From Eubacteriaceae bacterium (lineage in GTDB: Bacteria > Bacillota > Clostridia > Eubacteriales > Anaerofustaceae): 64,000 nucleotides of DNA. The stretch spans positions 28,390 to 92,389 of the forward strand of contig WRIE01000002.1 in NCBI GenBank assembly GCA_009782875.1. The letters are read 5' to 3'. This document shows, in pieces, positions 53,794 to 62,628 of the stretch. The position numbers and the translations under genes were made by a program. Under the pieces are notes generated by a model, which was not told the origin of the DNA, ran no database searches, and saw nothing but the letters and a program-made list of their open reading frames with translations. Numbering within the stretch: position 1 is the first letter of the stretch; every line of letters starts with the position of its first letter.

Positions 53794-54660
53794 GTTCCAA
53801 TCCCCCCAAAGGGGCTTTCATTAATTTGGACTGATTACAGTCAGCGTGGAGGGGAAGTTGCCTATTCCGTCTCAATCCCCCAAAAGGGCTTTCATTAATT
53901 TGGACGGCAGCCACATGGAGTATACACCACAAAGAATGTTGTCTCAATCCCCCAAAGGGGCTTTCATTAATTTGGACCGATACATCAAACACATCTCAAA
54001 ATCGCACGGAAACTGCGTCTCAATCCCCCAAAGGGGCTTTCATTAATTTGGACTTACTATATAGATAATATAAGGAAAATGGGCTTTTTATCGTCTCAAT
54101 CCCCCAAAGGGGCTTTCATTAATTTGGACGGTCTATAATGACTTCTATATTGGCAAAAACGCAGATGTCTGTCTCAATCCCCCAAAGGGGCTTTCATAAT
54201 TTGGACTGAAATTGACCTCAAGAGATAGTGCAAAAATAAAGTCTGTCTCAATCCCCCAAAGGGGCTTTCATTAATTTGGACCGATAGCAATATTGTTTGT
54301 GATATCCATAATTTCGGACGTCTCAATCCCCCAAAGGGGCTTTCATTAATTTGGACTGCAAAAAGAACAGACCCAGGAAATGATCGAAAAAGAGTCTCAA
54401 TCCCCCAAAGGGGCTTTCATTAATTTGGACATGAAAATGGATGCGGCGGCAGTTGGTGTAGCTTTACAAGATGTCTCAATCCCCCAAAGGGGCTTTCATT
54501 AATTTGGACTGACGAGGAAGAAGCGTATGAGCTCACCTGCGGAATAAGGTCTCAATCCCCCAAAGGGGCTTTCATTAATTTGGACGCAAATGAACAAAGG
54601 ATTGGCCGCTGCCTTGAATAATGGTCTCAATCCCCCAAAGGGGCTTTCATTAATTTGGAA
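53794..54660 (-). CRISPR. CRISPR array, 12 repeats, 11 spacers
   Basis: Repeats are 37 bases; spacers are 35-42. Repeat starts are 53794, 53869, 53941, 54017, 54093, 54171, 54245, 54320, 54394, 54473, 54549 and 54624. I read the array on the minus strand: the repeat then begins GTCCAAATTAATG, has a CCCC-TTT-GGGG stem and ends GGATTGAGAC, very like the handle ATTGAAAC known in other CRISPR types. Variant repeats support this: repeat 1 (53794) has a degenerate end with one extra C, repeat 2 has AAAAGGG for AAAGGGG, repeat 6 (54171) lacks one T. The last (54660) differs only in its terminal base. The two variants at the left mark the old end; the leader is at the right, next to the cas operon, which is transcribed the same way. 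Confidence 0.95.
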
Positions 54661-55015
54661 GTTCTCTTTTCAAACCCGCACTGCAAGGGGCTTTCGACCC
54701 CCTGTATAAATAAGGTATTATTCAAAATGCCAAATCCACACTTTTTTTGTGACTTCGAAAATCGGAATTATTTTTCAAAATAGCCATTTCGCTTAAAACC
54801 GTCATTTTATAGTTTAAACCCGGTAAATTTTTTAGTCTTTTTGAATCGGTAAGGTACCATGTTTTAAGCACTAAAAAACCTTATTTCGTCAATTATTACA
54901 GCGATCTAATGGATTTCTAATAATCAACATTGAAATACTTCCATAGCGTGGTACTTGGTTATTAAATCGCACAATTCATAAGACCTGAACGAACGATTTG
55001 CATCAGGGGGAAAAA
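54661..55015 (-). promoter_or_regulatory. CRISPR leader with promoter
   Basis: AT-rich region between the array and the cas operon. On the minus strand TTGGCA (54733-54728) and TTTATA (54710-54705) are 17 bases apart, giving a start near 54698, about 38 bases before the first repeat. Near the transcript start the bases GGGGG-TCGAAAG-CCCC form a hairpin, and GAAAGCCCCTT there is identical to part of the repeat. The right part holds only AT-rich sequence. Confidence 0.65.
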
Positions 55016-55855
55016 CTATTTTTTCAAGCCAAATTGAACCACTTTGCTCCCTATTTCCTCGTTTATGCTATCTTTATGCTTATCATATATTTTTGTGCTT
55101 GTGGCCACTTTGTTGGTATCCAAAATATGCTGGTACTGCATTATTAAACGAATTTTTTTTACTTCCGGTATCATGTCAATCCCTTCATATCGAAAAGCAT
55201 CTTTCATTTCATCTGAAAGGGATTCGAGCTGCCTCACTGCACTAAAATGTGAAATGCAGTTGATCAACAAAGCGCCAGACAACATAAACTGTATCAATGA
55301 AATTGATATTTTCCTATTAAAACCTATCAAGCTTACAATAATAAAAACAACAGATATGCCAGCATTGATCGAATAAACTGAAGAGCTTGACTTCTTCATT
55401 AGCTCCATCGTGAACTCGCTACTCTCAAATGTGTTTGCTAACAATTTATCCAATCCATTTGGCTGGTTGTTGCAATAGTAATCACTTCTTGTTGGCTTGC
55501 CGCTTGGCACAACACCGTATGCAACATCAAATAGACTAGCCCGTCGGACTTTTGCCGCTGCAGGAGCTAAAACATAATCAATTATAACTTGCATTACCGC
55601 CGAAAAGATCGCAAGAGCAGGAATTGCGACAAAATTGATTAACGATTGCGCCATAGGCACAATGCCGGGAATAGTTTGGTGTAGCACAGTTGTTTGGTTA
55701 GCCAACCACACATCAAGCAAAACCTCGATAAAAGATAAAGCAAATGATATCATTATCAATTTATCTATATATGAAACAAACTTGTTTTTAAGCTTGTATT
55801 CCTTGTCGCCTGGATTCTTAGGTGCACTACTTGCCGCTGTCTGGTTCTCAGCCAT
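55016..55855 (-). CDS. S-4TM-like membrane protein in the CRISPR operon
   Basis: The 279-residue protein has four predicted membrane helices (about 32-49, 70-95, 163-178, 183-200) with a soluble segment between helices 2 and 3 (RRASLFDVAYG, DYYCNN, LLANTFESSEFTMELMKK) and a C-terminal soluble part with the KIYDK motif. It is not a CorA-type protein (no GxN signature), nor a CARF protein as far as I can see. The same pattern is found in the protein at 607-1866. The plan recalls S-4TM proteins, proposed membrane-damaging effectors. Its ATG overlaps the stop of the DEDD exonuclease by one base (TAATG), so the two are coupled. I infer an accessory effector of the type III system, unproven. Confidence 0.62.
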   Translation of the reverse strand: MAENQTAASSAPKNPGDKEYKLKNKFVSYIDKLIMISFALSFIEVLLDVWLANQTTVLHQTIPGIVPMAQSLINFVAIPALAIFSAVMQVIIDYVLAPAAAKVRRASLFDVAYGVVPSGKPTRSDYYCNNQPNGLDKLLANTFESSEFTMELMKKSSSSVYSINAGISVVFIIVSLIGFNRKISISLIQFMLSGALLINCISHFSAVRQLESLSDEMKDAFRYEGIDMIPEVKKIRLIMQYQHILDTNKVATSTKIYDKHKDSINEEIGSKVVQFGLKK

Positions 55856-56373
55856 TAATCGCCCCCTTTATCAGTCTTGGCTATAAGCTTGAGGTAGCAG
55901 ATGCTTGAAGCCATAGCATCATCAAAAGGATTGTGTTTACTGCCGCCATAACCAGAAAAACTCAATCGGTCAGTTAACGGGTCATGCCCAAAAGCCGCAA
56001 AAATTGATGAGACATCAATCAAAGGGAAAGGGCCAAGCCACATTCTGTTTTTTAGGTCTGACTCAATACATTGGCGAAACAATCCAGATTCAACTGGATA
56101 CGTAACATCTGCTATGCAAACTGATGTTGCTCGGTGTTTAATCCAAAACGACCAGAAAGCCTCCCGAAGCAACTGCCGCGATGTATACATTGGCAGATCT
56201 TTAATCCTTTCTAAAACATTTTCAATAACCCATTCATCCTTGACGGCATTCGCGTTTGCCTGTCCGGCAAAACTGTCAACTAGATTTCCACACTCATCCA
56301 AAACAACAGCGGCGATCGCAAAAGCTTCGCCATATAAACCATCTGTTTCCGCATCAAGGCAAAAGATATTCAT
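55855..56373 (-). CDS. DEDD (DnaQ-like) 3'-5' exonuclease
   Basis: The 172-residue protein has the four acidic residues of the family: D7 and E9 in CLDAETDG, D89 in CIADVTYP, and the third motif KHNPFDDAMAS with H147 and D152 (DEDDh type). It starts 21 bases after cas2 and is coupled to the membrane-protein gene downstream. DEDD enzymes shorten DNA or RNA 3' ends; some trim prespacers for Cas1-Cas2, and in other type III loci DEDD or DHH nucleases are said to destroy the signalling nucleotide near a membrane effector (from memory). Both roles are open here. Confidence 0.8.
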   Translation of the reverse strand: MNIFCLDAETDGLYGEAFAIAAVVLDECGNLVDSFAGQANANAVKDEWVIENVLERIKDLPMYTSRQLLREAFWSFWIKHRATSVCIADVTYPVESGLFRQCIESDLKNRMWLGPFPLIDVSSIFAAFGHDPLTDRLSFSGYGGSKHNPFDDAMASSICYLKLIAKTDKGGD

Positions 56374-56394
56374 AAACCACCATTATTCTATTCA

Positions 56395-56682
56395 TCAGAT
56401 TACTATGCTTGCCTGCTCTGTCAGCAACTGAGCCTTGTAGCCAAGCACTTTAACATCATTTGAGCAATCAGCACATAACGGATAAATACGGATGCTGTCT
56501 TCCGGTCCAATTTTAAAACGCCTTTCCTTGTCAAGCCTATCAACTAAATTCTTATATTGTTCCTTAGTTAGGGAACATTCAAAAACGCTTAACTGGACTC
56601 TCTGGCCAAATGATTCGCAGGCTTTCATGATTCGCCTGCGTGTTCTATTGTCTGCAATATCGTAGCTAACTATGTATCGCAC
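56395..56682 (-). CDS. cas2: CRISPR-associated protein Cas2
   Basis: The 95-residue protein has the Cas2 opening MRYIVSYDIADNRTRRR, with the conserved aspartate, and QLSVFECSLT in the middle, then a final IRIYPLC strand. Cas2 forms the adaptation complex with Cas1. It overlaps cas1 by 17 bases. Confidence 0.93.
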   Translation of the reverse strand: MRYIVSYDIADNRTRRRIMKACESFGQRVQLSVFECSLTKEQYKNLVDRLDKERRFKIGPEDSIRIYPLCADCSNDVKVLGYKAQLLTEQASIVI

Positions 56683-57631
56683 TGATGCTCCATTCTGTCT
56701 TGGTTTGGACTGAGTGTTTTAGTTTTTCTGCCGATTCACGGATTTTAGCCCTGAAACTTTCCTCTCCATCAACCATCTGTTTTTCGTACTGCCCAATAAA
56801 GGTCTTATAACCTTCTTCATTGAGCCGAAACCCAATTTTTTCATCTTCCACAAAATCACTCTCTTGCAACATGCCCCAGTTTATAAGCCTCACAATCAGC
56901 CTGTCAACTACAGGCGCACGAAATGGTTCCATTATATCTAAAGCCAAGGATTGCCTCGCATACACAATTTCATGCAAAAAACCAATATAGGGGTCAAGGC
57001 CGCATGCAACTAGAGCGCTGGCGCATTCATTTGCCAAAAATGCGTATCCAAGGTTCATCAAGGCATTAGTTCTGTCCCCGGCAGGGCGCCTTGTCCTTTT
57101 GTCGAATTGCATTTTTGTCAACATTGCAGAGAAGCATTCAAAATACAGCCTGCTGGCTCTCCCTTCATAACCTCGAAGCTCGTTCTTTGATTCGTGTTTA
57201 TCAATTTCTCTTGACAAACCTTCCATTTCGATAATGCGCTTTTGCCAATCAAAATCTCCAGTCCAATTGTACACTGAAACCAATTGGATTTGAGAAGCAA
57301 TTTTTATTTTTGATACTTCCTTTGAAAAGGAAAGGCAATACATAGGATCACTCATACAGCTAAATTGGGCTAGCTTCAAAAAAACATTGCTTGTTAACGG
57401 CGAATTTAGCACAAAACTTGGCTTTCCAGAGCGTGTAAAATAAACAACATCAACACCGGCGCTTGACAAAGCATGGAGTGTTTGTGTTGTCACTTGGACA
57501 TTTCCGATAACTACGAGCCGATCGATGCCAATAAATGGCACTTTGTATACCAATTCTCCCTGTTTTCGGATCTCCAGGCTTTCCAGGCTCTTTCTCACAA
57601 CTGTATTTTGTTCTTGGATGTATACTATCAT
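56666..57631 (-). CDS. cas1: CRISPR-associated integrase Cas1
   Basis: The 321-residue protein has the Cas1 catalytic residues: E156 in GYEGRASRLYF, H220 in YIGFLHEIVYARQ and an acid in LALDIMEPFRAPVVDR. It joins spacers into the array. It lies 20 bases after the RT-AEP gene, so the two proteins are probably made together and can cooperate, although they are not fused. A relic of a similar gene is at 47521-47690. Confidence 0.96.
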   Translation of the reverse strand: MIVYIQEQNTVVRKSLESLEIRKQGELVYKVPFIGIDRLVVIGNVQVTTQTLHALSSAGVDVVYFTRSGKPSFVLNSPLTSNVFLKLAQFSCMSDPMYCLSFSKEVSKIKIASQIQLVSVYNWTGDFDWQKRIIEMEGLSREIDKHESKNELRGYEGRASRLYFECFSAMLTKMQFDKRTRRPAGDRTNALMNLGYAFLANECASALVACGLDPYIGFLHEIVYARQSLALDIMEPFRAPVVDRLIVRLINWGMLQESDFVEDEKIGFRLNEEGYKTFIGQYEKQMVDGEESFRAKIRESAEKLKHSVQTKTEWSISAIHS

Positions 57632-57651
57632 CAGCTTTCTTTGCCTGTTCT

Positions 57652-60540
57652 TTATGAAATATCAATAACCCATCGAATCTCCCCATGCTCGTCCCTAACC
57701 CTTGCCAAGGTTCCAAATCCAATTTCAATTTTGTCGGATTGTTGCCTATCTAGCAATGCATTTAGCTTCTGCCTGCAATCCTTTAGCAACTCGTCAATTG
57801 CCCGTTTCTCTTGGTTCAGTGAAAGCATCTTCTGGGCTAGCTCCCCAGCTTGCCCAAGCACATTAAACTCGTTGGCAATTGTAATATTGGCCGGTTCCGG
57901 ATTATTACTTCTCAAAGGCAATGTGGCGCTCCCAACAGCGCCTTCGGCATGGGCATGTAGCACCGGAGAAGGATATACACCTTTTTTTGCGGGGAAAACA
58001 CAATTGCATTCCGTAATCCAGCCCCTGTCGGCATATCTTTCCCTAAGCTTTGCGCAGCTAATCGGGAATTGGCTATCCTGTCTGACAAAGCGTTCTGTCA
58101 CATTGTAGTTATAGTTGAATGTCCAACTCATAACTTGATGCAAGTACTGCCTCCCAATTGCGCCCATGCCACATAACACATATTGTAAGTGGAGGCGGTC
58201 TTGGTGTGAGAGGTATCCTGTTTTCTTTGCCATGGAGCATAGAGTCCTTGCTACCACACATCTTTTTAAAAGTGACTCAATTCCTTGGGAAAGAGGGGCT
58301 AGCTCTTCTATTGACAGAGGCAATTCTTGTTGGCTATATAAAGACGCTTGTTGAGCCTCATTTTGCGTTTCTCGAAACTTTGTTAACACCTGTTTGATAT
58401 GGCTCGGTGTGTTTTGGGAAAAACCAAGCAGGTATCCAGCAAGGTTGACAACCGGTTTTCCGTTTTCATCTAAGGGCGAACACCATGCCCCGCTGATTGG
58501 ATGCCGGCCAAATGGTAGCTTCAAAACCGGTATCTTTTGTCCGGTATATGAGCGTTTTATTCCCGGCAAACGCTCGATTGCTATGCCAGTTTGTGCAACA
58601 TCAGGGCATGTCTTTGCAAGCAGCAATGTAAGCTCTGACGCGTCAGCAATGCCAATTGGCTCGCTAAGCGGAATCCAGACGTGGTAGCCTCTAAGGCCGC
58701 TAAACTCCAAGATTGAGTCCAATCCAAGCCTTTTTGCTTCTTTTACAATGCCAAGGGAAATATTTAGTGCTTTAGAAAGCTTAGCCTCCATGTCAAAGCT
58801 TTCTGCCGCCAATGTCCGGTTTGTGATGTCTACATCAAGGGCAATGCAATACACTTTGCCTGATTGGTTGTAGAGCGGGGCAGATATTGAGACTTCTCCT
58901 GACAAATGCCTGATGACAGTTTGCTCGTTCAAAGTGTCTTCGACAATTACTACACTCCGTTTTTCATCAAGGTCAATTTCTTCAATTCCATAGCCATTGT
59001 TTGGGGCACAAAAAAGCTGGATCATACGCTTGGCTATATCTGTTGTCTGCGGCAACAGCGGCTCGCCAATGTCGGCATCTTCTTCATTTGCAGTTATTAA
59101 AACCTCTTTTTTGTTGGCTAGTTGATTTGGAATGTAGCCTTCGTTATCGTAGCCACTTGAGTAGTCTTGGTTGGCATTTTTAAATAGAATTTCTGCTAGA
59201 AAATAGTTGCCTGACTCAATGTATAGCTGGGAGAGTAGGGACAAGGAGCTATCGTTAGAATTGTAAAAGTACTGTTGCCATAATGGGAAGAGAAGGTCGT
59301 CTATATCGCTTGTATTCGAGTTGCTAACCAGCCCAAACCAATTTTCATACAACATTACCGCTTCAGAAACCAAACCTGAATCGTAGCAAGCTTGTGCTAT
59401 GAGCTCCCAATGTTCAATATCTTCATCGATAAAAAGGTTTTGGAGTATCTGCTCCATCTTTGAGGAGTCCATATCTACTACAGACATGGCAGCGTAAGCT
59501 AAGCGGATTGGATCGATTTCCAATAGATGCCCTGGGAAGCCAAAGTACTCTATCCATCCTCTAAGCACATCAGATACTAGGTGCCATCTTGTGTTTTGAA
59601 ATGTGTCCTGGCCTGACAAAACTTGTTCCCTTTGGCTGCTAGCCAACCCATTTATAATGGGCTCCAACCGCTCCGCAAGGGCATTGACAGCTTTTGTTTC
59701 CACGATTGAGCCAGAATCGCTAATATAAAAGCCCAAGAAATTGAACCCGCCAGCGACATCCCCGATTGTTGTTTTAGCTGGCTTCATGTGTAAACCAAGC
59801 TTCGACAATTCTTCTGCAGTGGCATTCTCGACTGTTTCAAGAGTCGCCTCATTGTTTGATAAAAATACGAAGTCGTCACAATAACGCAGATAAAAGGCTC
59901 CAAGCTCCTCAATTGTTTTATCAAAATCTGTTAAGAATATGTTCAATAGAACTGGAGAGAGTGGAGAGCCTTGGCATAATCCCAGCTCCCGTGTCGATGG
60001 AACGCCTTCCCTGTGCTCGATGAGCTTGACAGAACGCATTAATAGATCTACGAAACTGGTGTCAAATCGTTCTAGAAGAATCTCCTCTAAAAGATCATGT
60101 TGGATGCTGTCGTAGCATGCTTCAATATCCGAGCGGAAGACCATTGTGTCGCCGGATTCTATTTGGTCGCATACCTTCACTACAGCCATCCGGGCAGAGT
60201 ATCCATGCCTAAAGGCATAACTGTTGACAGAGAATAGGGGCTCATACTCGTTTGATAGTATTTCTGAAAGGGCATGCTGGGCAATCCGGTCTCTGATACA
60301 AAGGATGCCCAGTTCCCTGGTTTTCTCTCCTTTTGTTATTTGGAATGCCCTGACCGGATGTGGGGTGTAGGATCCATTGAGAAGTTCCTTTTCTAGAATT
60401 AATAGCTGGTTGGTGCTGTCTTTTGCAAAATCTCCAATGTCAATCCCGTCAAGCCCTGGGGCTGATGCTTTCTTGAAGGCATGTTGCCAAGAGCGTTGCA
60501 GCAAGCGAGGAAGGTTGTTTGACATAAGTGGGTTGCTCAT
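57652..60540 (-). CDS. Reverse transcriptase fused to archaeo-eukaryotic primase (RT-AEP)
   Basis: The 962-residue protein has an RT domain (about residues 25-275) related to group II intron RTs: D138 in RSDIEACYDSI, the motif QGSPLSP (190-196) and the active site YCDD (220-223). A helical TPR-like linker (about 365-460) follows. The C-terminal domain is an archaeo-eukaryotic primase: metal motif ALDVD (D569, D571), SGLRGYHVW (614-622) and KLPFGRHPISG (674-684). A last part has SCAKLRERY, then ECNCVF and YPSPVLHA, where the cysteines may bind a metal. I recall RT proteins with a C-terminal AEP domain in type III CRISPR loci (Toro and co-workers). It may copy RNA or single-stranded DNA into spacers. 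Confidence 0.9.
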   Translation of the reverse strand: MSNPLMSNNLPRLLQRSWQHAFKKASAPGLDGIDIGDFAKDSTNQLLILEKELLNGSYTPHPVRAFQITKGEKTRELGILCIRDRIAQHALSEILSNEYEPLFSVNSYAFRHGYSARMAVVKVCDQIESGDTMVFRSDIEACYDSIQHDLLEEILLERFDTSFVDLLMRSVKLIEHREGVPSTRELGLCQGSPLSPVLLNIFLTDFDKTIEELGAFYLRYCDDFVFLSNNEATLETVENATAEELSKLGLHMKPAKTTIGDVAGGFNFLGFYISDSGSIVETKAVNALAERLEPIINGLASSQREQVLSGQDTFQNTRWHLVSDVLRGWIEYFGFPGHLLEIDPIRLAYAAMSVVDMDSSKMEQILQNLFIDEDIEHWELIAQACYDSGLVSEAVMLYENWFGLVSNSNTSDIDDLLFPLWQQYFYNSNDSSLSLLSQLYIESGNYFLAEILFKNANQDYSSGYDNEGYIPNQLANKKEVLITANEEDADIGEPLLPQTTDIAKRMIQLFCAPNNGYGIEEIDLDEKRSVVIVEDTLNEQTVIRHLSGEVSISAPLYNQSGKVYCIALDVDITNRTLAAESFDMEAKLSKALNISLGIVKEAKRLGLDSILEFSGLRGYHVWIPLSEPIGIADASELTLLLAKTCPDVAQTGIAIERLPGIKRSYTGQKIPVLKLPFGRHPISGAWCSPLDENGKPVVNLAGYLLGFSQNTPSHIKQVLTKFRETQNEAQQASLYSQQELPLSIEELAPLSQGIESLLKRCVVARTLCSMAKKTGYLSHQDRLHLQYVLCGMGAIGRQYLHQVMSWTFNYNYNVTERFVRQDSQFPISCAKLRERYADRGWITECNCVFPAKKGVYPSPVLHAHAEGAVGSATLPLRSNNPEPANITIANEFNVLGQAGELAQKMLSLNQEKRAIDELLKDCRQKLNALLDRQQSDKIEIGFGTLARVRDEHGEIRWVIDIS

Positions 60541-60595
60541 TTATTTTGTCCCCATTTCAAAGCGGATTGGATTTAGTTGGCGGCAGACTTCATTG

Positions 60596-61345
60596 CTATT
60601 GTTGAATGTTGTCAGTCTTTGTAAAGTTTCCATAACCGGTGTTGGTTTTTGCCCCAATGCCCCAATCAATAAGAATTTGGGTAAACAATTCTTTTTTTGT
60701 TTCCGCTTTCATTTTGCCACAATCTGACAATCGGAAATCAAATCTAAAAGTGATGCCTGGCCCAACTTTAATAATTCTAATTGGAATAGGCTCTTTGAAC
60801 TCTTCTAAATGGCTTGTTATGTAGTCTTCACACATCAGTCGGCAACCAGGGTCTGCTTGGACTGGGTAAGCGTCATAAAATATGTCGCTGCTGTTTTCAA
60901 AAATCTCTTTAGCGCAGGCTTCTAGCTGTTCATTGCCATTGTCTGTGAATTGCTTTTCCATAAAATCCAAATCTAAAAGATAATCAGCTTTATCACAGAA
61001 AGCAGACCTAAGTGCGCCTTTGACACTGCTTCCAGGTATGAATGGCTGGCCAGATGTATATTCAAAGGAAAAACCGTTTCTAGTATCTATATCCTGTTTA
61101 TCAAAGCCATGCATTGAGCCAATTCCAACTAAAAGCCCTGGATAAAGTGTCTTAAGGAAAACAGAATGTGTTTTCAATGGGTTTTGGGGGATTTCATTTG
61201 CTATCTGCGAATTAAATATCTTATTGTATTTTCTGACAAGGTTGGTGTTGAAAAATCCATCCCCAGGCATTGTTTCATGCAAAGTTTCCCCATCAAAAAA
61301 CCTGTATAAATCTCGGGTGTATAAAAAGCCAATATTGTTACTCAT
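60596..61345 (-). CDS. cmr6: Type III-B effector subunit Cmr6
   Basis: Start taken at ATG 61345, which overlaps the cmr5 stop by eight bases (ATGAGTAA); the longer frame starts inside cmr5. The 249-residue RAMP protein has the glycine-rich loop PFIPGSSVKGALRSAF, FYDAYPV, CEDYITSHLEEF and near the end GIGAKTNTGYG, matching Cmr6 as I recall (DAYP and a DxxTPH-like segment). It is the top RAMP subunit of the Cmr complex. Confidence 0.85.
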   Translation of the reverse strand: MSNNIGFLYTRDLYRFFDGETLHETMPGDGFFNTNLVRKYNKIFNSQIANEIPQNPLKTHSVFLKTLYPGLLVGIGSMHGFDKQDIDTRNGFSFEYTSGQPFIPGSSVKGALRSAFCDKADYLLDLDFMEKQFTDNGNEQLEACAKEIFENSSDIFYDAYPVQADPGCRLMCEDYITSHLEEFKEPIPIRIIKVGPGITFRFDFRLSDCGKMKAETKKELFTQILIDWGIGAKTNTGYGNFTKTDNIQQ

Positions 61346-61751
61346 TTCTGCCCGCACTGCTTTCATCAAATTCGAATGTGTTCATTGCCATCTTCAGTGC
61401 GACAGACGCATTCAATAGCTGGCTGCGCGCAATCAAAACATCATCGCCTTCGATATTCTTCGCTAATTGGTCGAGGCTATTGCCTGGAAGCCTCTTATGG
61501 TATCCAGTATCTTTATTGTAATAGGCAGAGGCGATCTCAAATATTGCCTTTCCAATCACTGGCCGCTCATGTTTCTCGTTTGTGTTCGAAAACATCAACG
61601 CAGTAGGTTTGAGCCCAATTTGAAGGACGCTTACACCAAACGAGGCTACATACCCTTTATACTTGCCAGGTATTTTGCCATCCTTAACAAGGGATTGTGC
61701 TGAAGACAGCGCTTGGCTTAACATGTTGCTGACATCTTTTTTATTTACCAC
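61338..61751 (-). CDS. cmr5: Type III-B small subunit Cmr5
   Basis: The 137-residue helical protein has the Cmr5-like Y-x-YVASFGVSVLQIGLKPTALM segment and a later helix LLNASVALKMAMNTF. Its position between cmr4 and cmr6, with overlaps of both, fits the Cmr operon. It lines the target RNA path in the complex. Confidence 0.82.
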   Translation of the reverse strand: MVNKKDVSNMLSQALSSAQSLVKDGKIPGKYKGYVASFGVSVLQIGLKPTALMFSNTNEKHERPVIGKAIFEIASAYYNKDTGYHKRLPGNSLDQLAKNIEGDDVLIARSQLLNASVALKMAMNTFEFDESSAGRNE

Positions 61752-62628
61752 TAGCTACCTCTTGGAACTTGCATATTCCGTATCCAACTGTGGCATTGGC
61801 TCCAATTTGGATATAGTCTTTTTTTAGAGTGTCCTCAAGTTTTTTGCTAAATTCCATTTCTTCAAAGTAAACTTGCAGAATGAAAAGTGTCTTTCTTGGA
61901 ACAAATTCCTCGTACCATAAATTTGCGCTTAACCCGCTTTCAAGTTTGTTTCTTGCAACAATTGGAAGCTCCTCCATAACCTCTGAAAAACGCTTGTCGT
62001 TTAATACAGCCAGAGAACCGCAATAAATGCTGTCAAAAACTTCTTGCTCATTTGAATCATCTGTTTTGAAGCCTCTTTTAACCAGAACAGCATGCTCAGC
62101 TTGCGAAAAATTTCCGCTTGACGGGTTTTGCTCAAACAAAATCCCATCTGCACCAGGAGGGATATTGTTCATCGCATTGCCATACCGCGTATAAATATTT
62201 TTAACAAAACTAAGCAGGGGAGGTTTTTTACCCGTTATTTCCAAAAGCGATATAGTGTCTTTCAGTATCTGGTCGCTTACACCCATAACAAAACCAAAAC
62301 TAGTGCGCAGAGGATAGGCTAGCAGCATTGGATCGACAAATCTATATCTTCCCTGGAGTGTTTTAATGATCTTGTTTTCCTCATCTTTTACATCACCGCC
62401 AAAAACTGTTAGAATGCTGTCGCCATCCCATTGGTGTTTTTCACAATGCTCGCGCAAAGCCCCTTTAAGGCTTGAAGCGTGGATTGTTGGATACTTGGTG
62501 AGCACATCTTTTTGTACTTGTTTGTCTACAAGCTGCATTCCGTCTCCCAAGTCCCCCACATGAAGGTTTGTGATTGTTTCAATTGTAAATATTTTGTTAT
62601 CCAAGCTATTCTCCATACTTAATAACAT
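61741..62628 (-). CDS. cmr4: Type III-B RNA-cleaving subunit Cmr4
   Basis: The 295-residue RAMP protein has ETITNLHVGDLGDG near the N-terminus, TIHASSLKGALREHCE with the glycine-rich loop, FVDPMLLAYPLRTSFGF and late YIQIGANATVGYG. Cmr4 is the repeated backbone subunit that cleaves target RNA. The start could be ATG 62628 or 62616; it overlaps the end of cmr3 in either case. Confidence 0.88.
   Translation of the reverse strand: MLLSMENSLDNKIFTIETITNLHVGDLGDGMQLVDKQVQKDVLTKYPTIHASSLKGALREHCEKHQWDGDSILTVFGGDVKDEENKIIKTLQGRYRFVDPMLLAYPLRTSFGFVMGVSDQILKDTISLLEITGKKPPLLSFVKNIYTRYGNAMNNIPPGADGILFEQNPSSGNFSQAEHAVLVKRGFKTDDSNEQEVFDSIYCGSLAVLNDKRFSEVMEELPIVARNKLESGLSANLWYEEFVPRKTLFILQVYFEEMEFSKKLEDTLKKDYIQIGANATVGYGICKFQEVASGK

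Noticed and set aside
53765..54046. Short frames across the repeats
   Set aside because: They are translations of CRISPR repeats and spacers, seen as recurring identical peptides.
55016..55855. CorA-type magnesium channel effector
   Set aside because: No GxN signature and a different helix arrangement; four helices in two pairs fit S-4TM better.
57473..58108. 211-codon plus-strand frame opposite cas1 and the RT-AEP gene
   Set aside because: Shadow frame; the minus-strand genes have clear catalytic motifs.
60596..61345. Csm5 (type III-A) as an alternative for the cmr6 gene
   Set aside because: The RAMP loop fits several families, but FYDAYP, the DYITSH segment and the cmr3-cmr4-cmr5 neighbours point to Cmr6.
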